The notes below the pieces were generated by a model. The model had not been told where the DNA came from and did not search any database. It worked only from the letters and a program-made list of their open reading frames with translations. Of a stretch of DNA of 64,000 bases, positions 60,996-64,000 are shown in pieces. A program made the translations under genes and the position numbers. Positions within the stretch are counted from its first letter, which is position 1. Each line of letters begins with the position of its first letter. The DNA is from Mycteria americana (taxonomy: Eukaryota; Chordata; Aves; Ciconiiformes; Ciconiidae): positions 60,512,001 through 60,576,000 of the forward strand of contig NC_134369.1 of NCBI RefSeq assembly GCF_035582795.1. The letters are read 5' to 3'.

Positions 60996-61890
60996 AAGTT
61001 GGAGGAGAAAGTTCTTGAACTCTAAGCATCTTACAGGAGTATGAATTGGAAATAAATATGCCTCCCCTTTGTATATTGTTTCTAGGAAAGAATTTTAAAA
61101 AAAGAACCCTACAAACCTAAAGGACGTGTTTTGATAAGTAGTAAATAAAAAGAAAAAAAAACCCACAAAAAAAACTTTAAGGTGACGTTGCTAAGATGCT
61201 CTACCTTGCTCTGTAATCCCGTTTCAAGAACACGGTGTTTTGTAAAGTGTGGCCCCAACTGAAGGGGGTCAGTTCATGAACTTGCATCAAAAAAGACAAT
61301 TCTTTATACAACAGTGCTAAAATTGGACTTCTTTTCACATTCTTATAAATATGAAGCTCACCTGTTGCTTACAATTTTTTTAATTTTGTATTTTCCAAGT
61401 GTGCATATTGTACACTTTTTGGGGATATGCGTAGTAATGCTATGTGTGATTTTTCTGGAGGTTGATAACTTTGCTTGCGGTAGATTTTCTTTAAAAGAAT
61501 GGGCAGTTACATGCATACTTCAAAAGTATTTTCCTGTAAAGAAAAAAAGTTATATAGGTTTTGTTTGCTATCTTAATTTTGGTTGTATTCTTTGATGTTA
61601 ACACATTTTGTATAATTGTATCGTATAGCTGTAATGAAATCATGTAGTATCAAATATTAGATGTGATTTAATAGTGTTAATCAATTTAAACCCATTTTAG
61701 TCACTTTTTTTGGAGAAATACTGCCAGATGCTGATGTTCAGTGTAATTTCTTTGCCTGTTCAGTTACGGAAAGTGGTGCTCAGTTGTAGAATGTATTGTA
61801 CAGGCACTGACCTTTTATTAACACCTGATAATATGTACATCCCATGTAATAGAAAGGGCAACAATAAAACAGTGGTCCTAAAGAAAGAAT
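60996..61890 (+). other. YY1: YY1 3' untranslated region (to first well-supported poly(A) site)
   Basis: This is AT-rich sequence after the YY1 stop. AATAAA hexamers lie at 61051, 61144, 61863 and 61982. The one at 61863 has the best downstream T/GT-rich element (about 61920-61936), so I end the minimal 3'UTR shortly after it. Longer forms may continue to later signals. Confidence 0.6.
61863..61868 (+). terminator. YY1: Candidate YY1 polyadenylation signal
   Basis: AATAAA is followed about 55 nt later by a T run and GTTGTCC, a plausible GU-rich element. This gives a 3'UTR of about 0.9 kb. A second hexamer at 61982-61987 is an alternative. Confidence 0.5.
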
Positions 61891-61989
61891 ATGGCAGAAA
61901 ATGATCTGTAAGCACAGTCTATTTTTTTTTGTTGTCCAGAGCAGTCCTAGTTCCTCTTGACCACCCAGAAATTGGAAGCTAAATAAACT

Positions 61990-64000
61990 CAAGTTTCCTT
62001 TACTTTGCATTCAATTACAATGATTTGTGATGAAATTACATAATGCCACGTCAGGTGGTATACCTAGACAGAATTGGTGACTGTAATTCTGTTTTTGAGT
62101 GACTTAGACTTCCATTAACTGGAACGGTGGATTTGGAGACTTGGCAGTGTAGTGGGGAGTTGTCAGTGTGCCTGGACAGCAACTAGGTAAAACAGTACAG
62201 TAAATAACTAAATGGGCACCTTTGTTTAGTCAAGGTAAGGAATCTTGGAGGTTTATATGCAATAACAATGGAAAGTGGGGGAACGGTAGGATTTGAGTAG
62301 TTGTACCAGGAAAAAAAGAAAATTGTCTTTTTCTTTTGGCTAACTTGTTTGAGTATAATGATGAAAATTCTTGGAACCTCATTGGACACCTTTTACTTCA
62401 AAACAGGAACTCGGAGTTCTCAGAGAACTTGATGGAGTTTTGATGGTCTAACTAAAAGTGGTTACTACTCATTTGTTCAAGTGTTCAAAGTAAGAAATTT
62501 GCAGATACTAGGGTAAAATGTGACAGATTAATAAATATAAGAATATGCACAGAAATGCATAAGTATTATTTTTTAGAGGGATGTGACATTTTAATATAGT
62601 AAAAACTGTTGTTAATTTTTCTGAATTCTGTTCTTACAAGGTTCATAAAATTTTTCATTGGTAATACTATAAAACTTACTTTTGAGTCCAGTTTTGGTGG
62701 TAGTGGAAAAAACATGGGCAATAACGAAACTACACTGAAGAGCAAGGGAATTTCCATCCGTACGTACATAATCTGAACACTGCAGCTCTAGTCTGAGGTT
62801 ATTAGGGGTAGAAAGAAAGATGGGGCATTTAATTGTAAAGTATGCATTAGAATTTTGGCAGTATTTTTTTATATAAGTTCTTGAACAGGACAATATACTG
62901 AAACTTGTATAGTTATAGTTAAATTAAATTCTGTATACAGTTAAATTAGTGTCTATTCTTTTTGGAAGGAAATAAAATCAGTTCAGTCTAGTTCTAATTG
63001 ACCTTACATTTTTTCTTAAACAGTATATATGGTGGTGTTAGGCTTGCGCAGAAGTTTGCTTTCCGATGTCATAAAGTGGTACCCGTTTTATTGAATTGCA
63101 AGGTAAAGTGATTCCTTGATGGTGTCAGTACTTCATCCTTGAACATACATTTGAGACTGAATTATTTATGTTAAATATTGATTTGAGGATTAACTGGGAA
63201 CTGAAACTTGTATTGCCCCTAGTTATATTGCATCTGATTACAGAGAGAGATCTGAAAAATTTTCATTTAGGCCTCAAATCAGTAGCATTCGATACACTCC
63301 TGAGTGTAAGTAGCAACACTTAGTAGCATGAAAGATCTTGCTTTGTAACTAGTTAATTACATATTGGGTATGAATAAATACTTGCATTGAGCAGCTTCTG
63401 TAAGTTATTTAAGCTTTTAAAGTATAATTGGCACATCTTGTTCTTAAAACATTGTGCTTAGTTGATTCCAGAGTTTTCTTTATGGATTTTCAGTGAAGAA
63501 GTTACAGACTTTGAGAATAGCAACAGAGTTGACTTTGAAACCACCATTGTCAGCCTACTATCGACAAGTTCCTGCATTATACCACCAATTTGTGAGCAAG
63601 TTCAGGTAAGGGGAGGAGAGTCTGAGGGGTGGGGGAAATGTAGGCAGTGGTTTTAAAGCTGGCAAAATATTTAAGTGCTTACTCATCATGCCTGTTCTAC
63701 TGCTCATTTGATCTTACATTTCGTATTGCCTTATCTGGTTCTCCTGCTGTCGAAATGGAAGGAGACGAATGCTGTAGCTGTGTATCTTTTGGACTCAGAC
63801 CATTTTTTAAAAGGTAGAACTGACTATATAGACTTTCCTAGCTGTGTCTATCTCTGGTCTGCCAGTAGCAGTAGGTCCTGCTTTAAATACAGGACAAAAC
63901 GAACTTAAATACCTATTGCTTCTGGAGATTGTTTTTCTTGAAAAGGGTGTAGGAGGAGCCCAGGTACAAATTTGAAACGCTAAGTGAATAAATTCTTAGT
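61990..64000. other. Region downstream of YY1 (extended 3'UTR or intergenic)
   Basis: This is AT-rich, with further AATAAA hexamers (62530, about 62970, about 63375 and about 63984). No convincing exon of the expected next gene (SLC25A29, minus strand in human) is visible. One stretch at 63494-63605 is flanked by good splice-site sequences and is reported under findings. Confidence 0.5.

Overview
The window is vertebrate nuclear DNA, almost certainly from a bird. It has long introns with GT/AG splice sites, CpG-island promoters, and several 5'-truncated CR1 LINE fragments whose 3' tails carry the ATTCTNTG-type octamer typical of avian genomes. The species cannot be named from the sequence. 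Protein-coding content is modest: the last coding exon of EVL (+), all of DEGS2 (-) and all of YY1 (+). This is the EVL-DEGS2-YY1 order known from human chromosome 14.

Layout. Positions 141-178 are the terminal coding exon of EVL, followed by its 3'UTR and a polyadenylation signal near 703. Positions 740-5330 are intergenic. DEGS2 runs right to left from 23127 to 5532 in three coding exons (322 aa) and has a CpG-island promoter at about 22.45-23.6 kb. Its introns carry three CR1 fragments. A fourth CR1 fragment and an orphan CpG island at about 26.94-27.64 kb lie in the 12 kb between DEGS2 and YY1. A large CpG island at about 35.6-38.5 kb holds the YY1 promoter and exon 1. YY1 continues left to right in five coding exons to 60995 (420 aa), followed by its 3'UTR.

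Function. The three genes do not form an operon or a pathway. EVL is an Ena/VASP actin regulator, DEGS2 is a sphingolipid desaturase/C4-hydroxylase of the endoplasmic reticulum, and YY1 is a four-zinc-finger transcription factor. The clearest regulatory signal is a cluster of YY1-type binding motifs just inside YY1 intron 1, which fits the negative autoregulation reported for mammalian YY1. I found no bacterial-type system, CRISPR array or RNA gene. The less ordinary observations are an exact 121-bp duplication in YY1 intron 2, a perfect 19-bp-arm hairpin in DEGS2 intron 1, the orphan CpG island, CTCF-like motifs in YY1 intron 2, and a lineage-variant Cys/His segment in the YY1 N-terminus.
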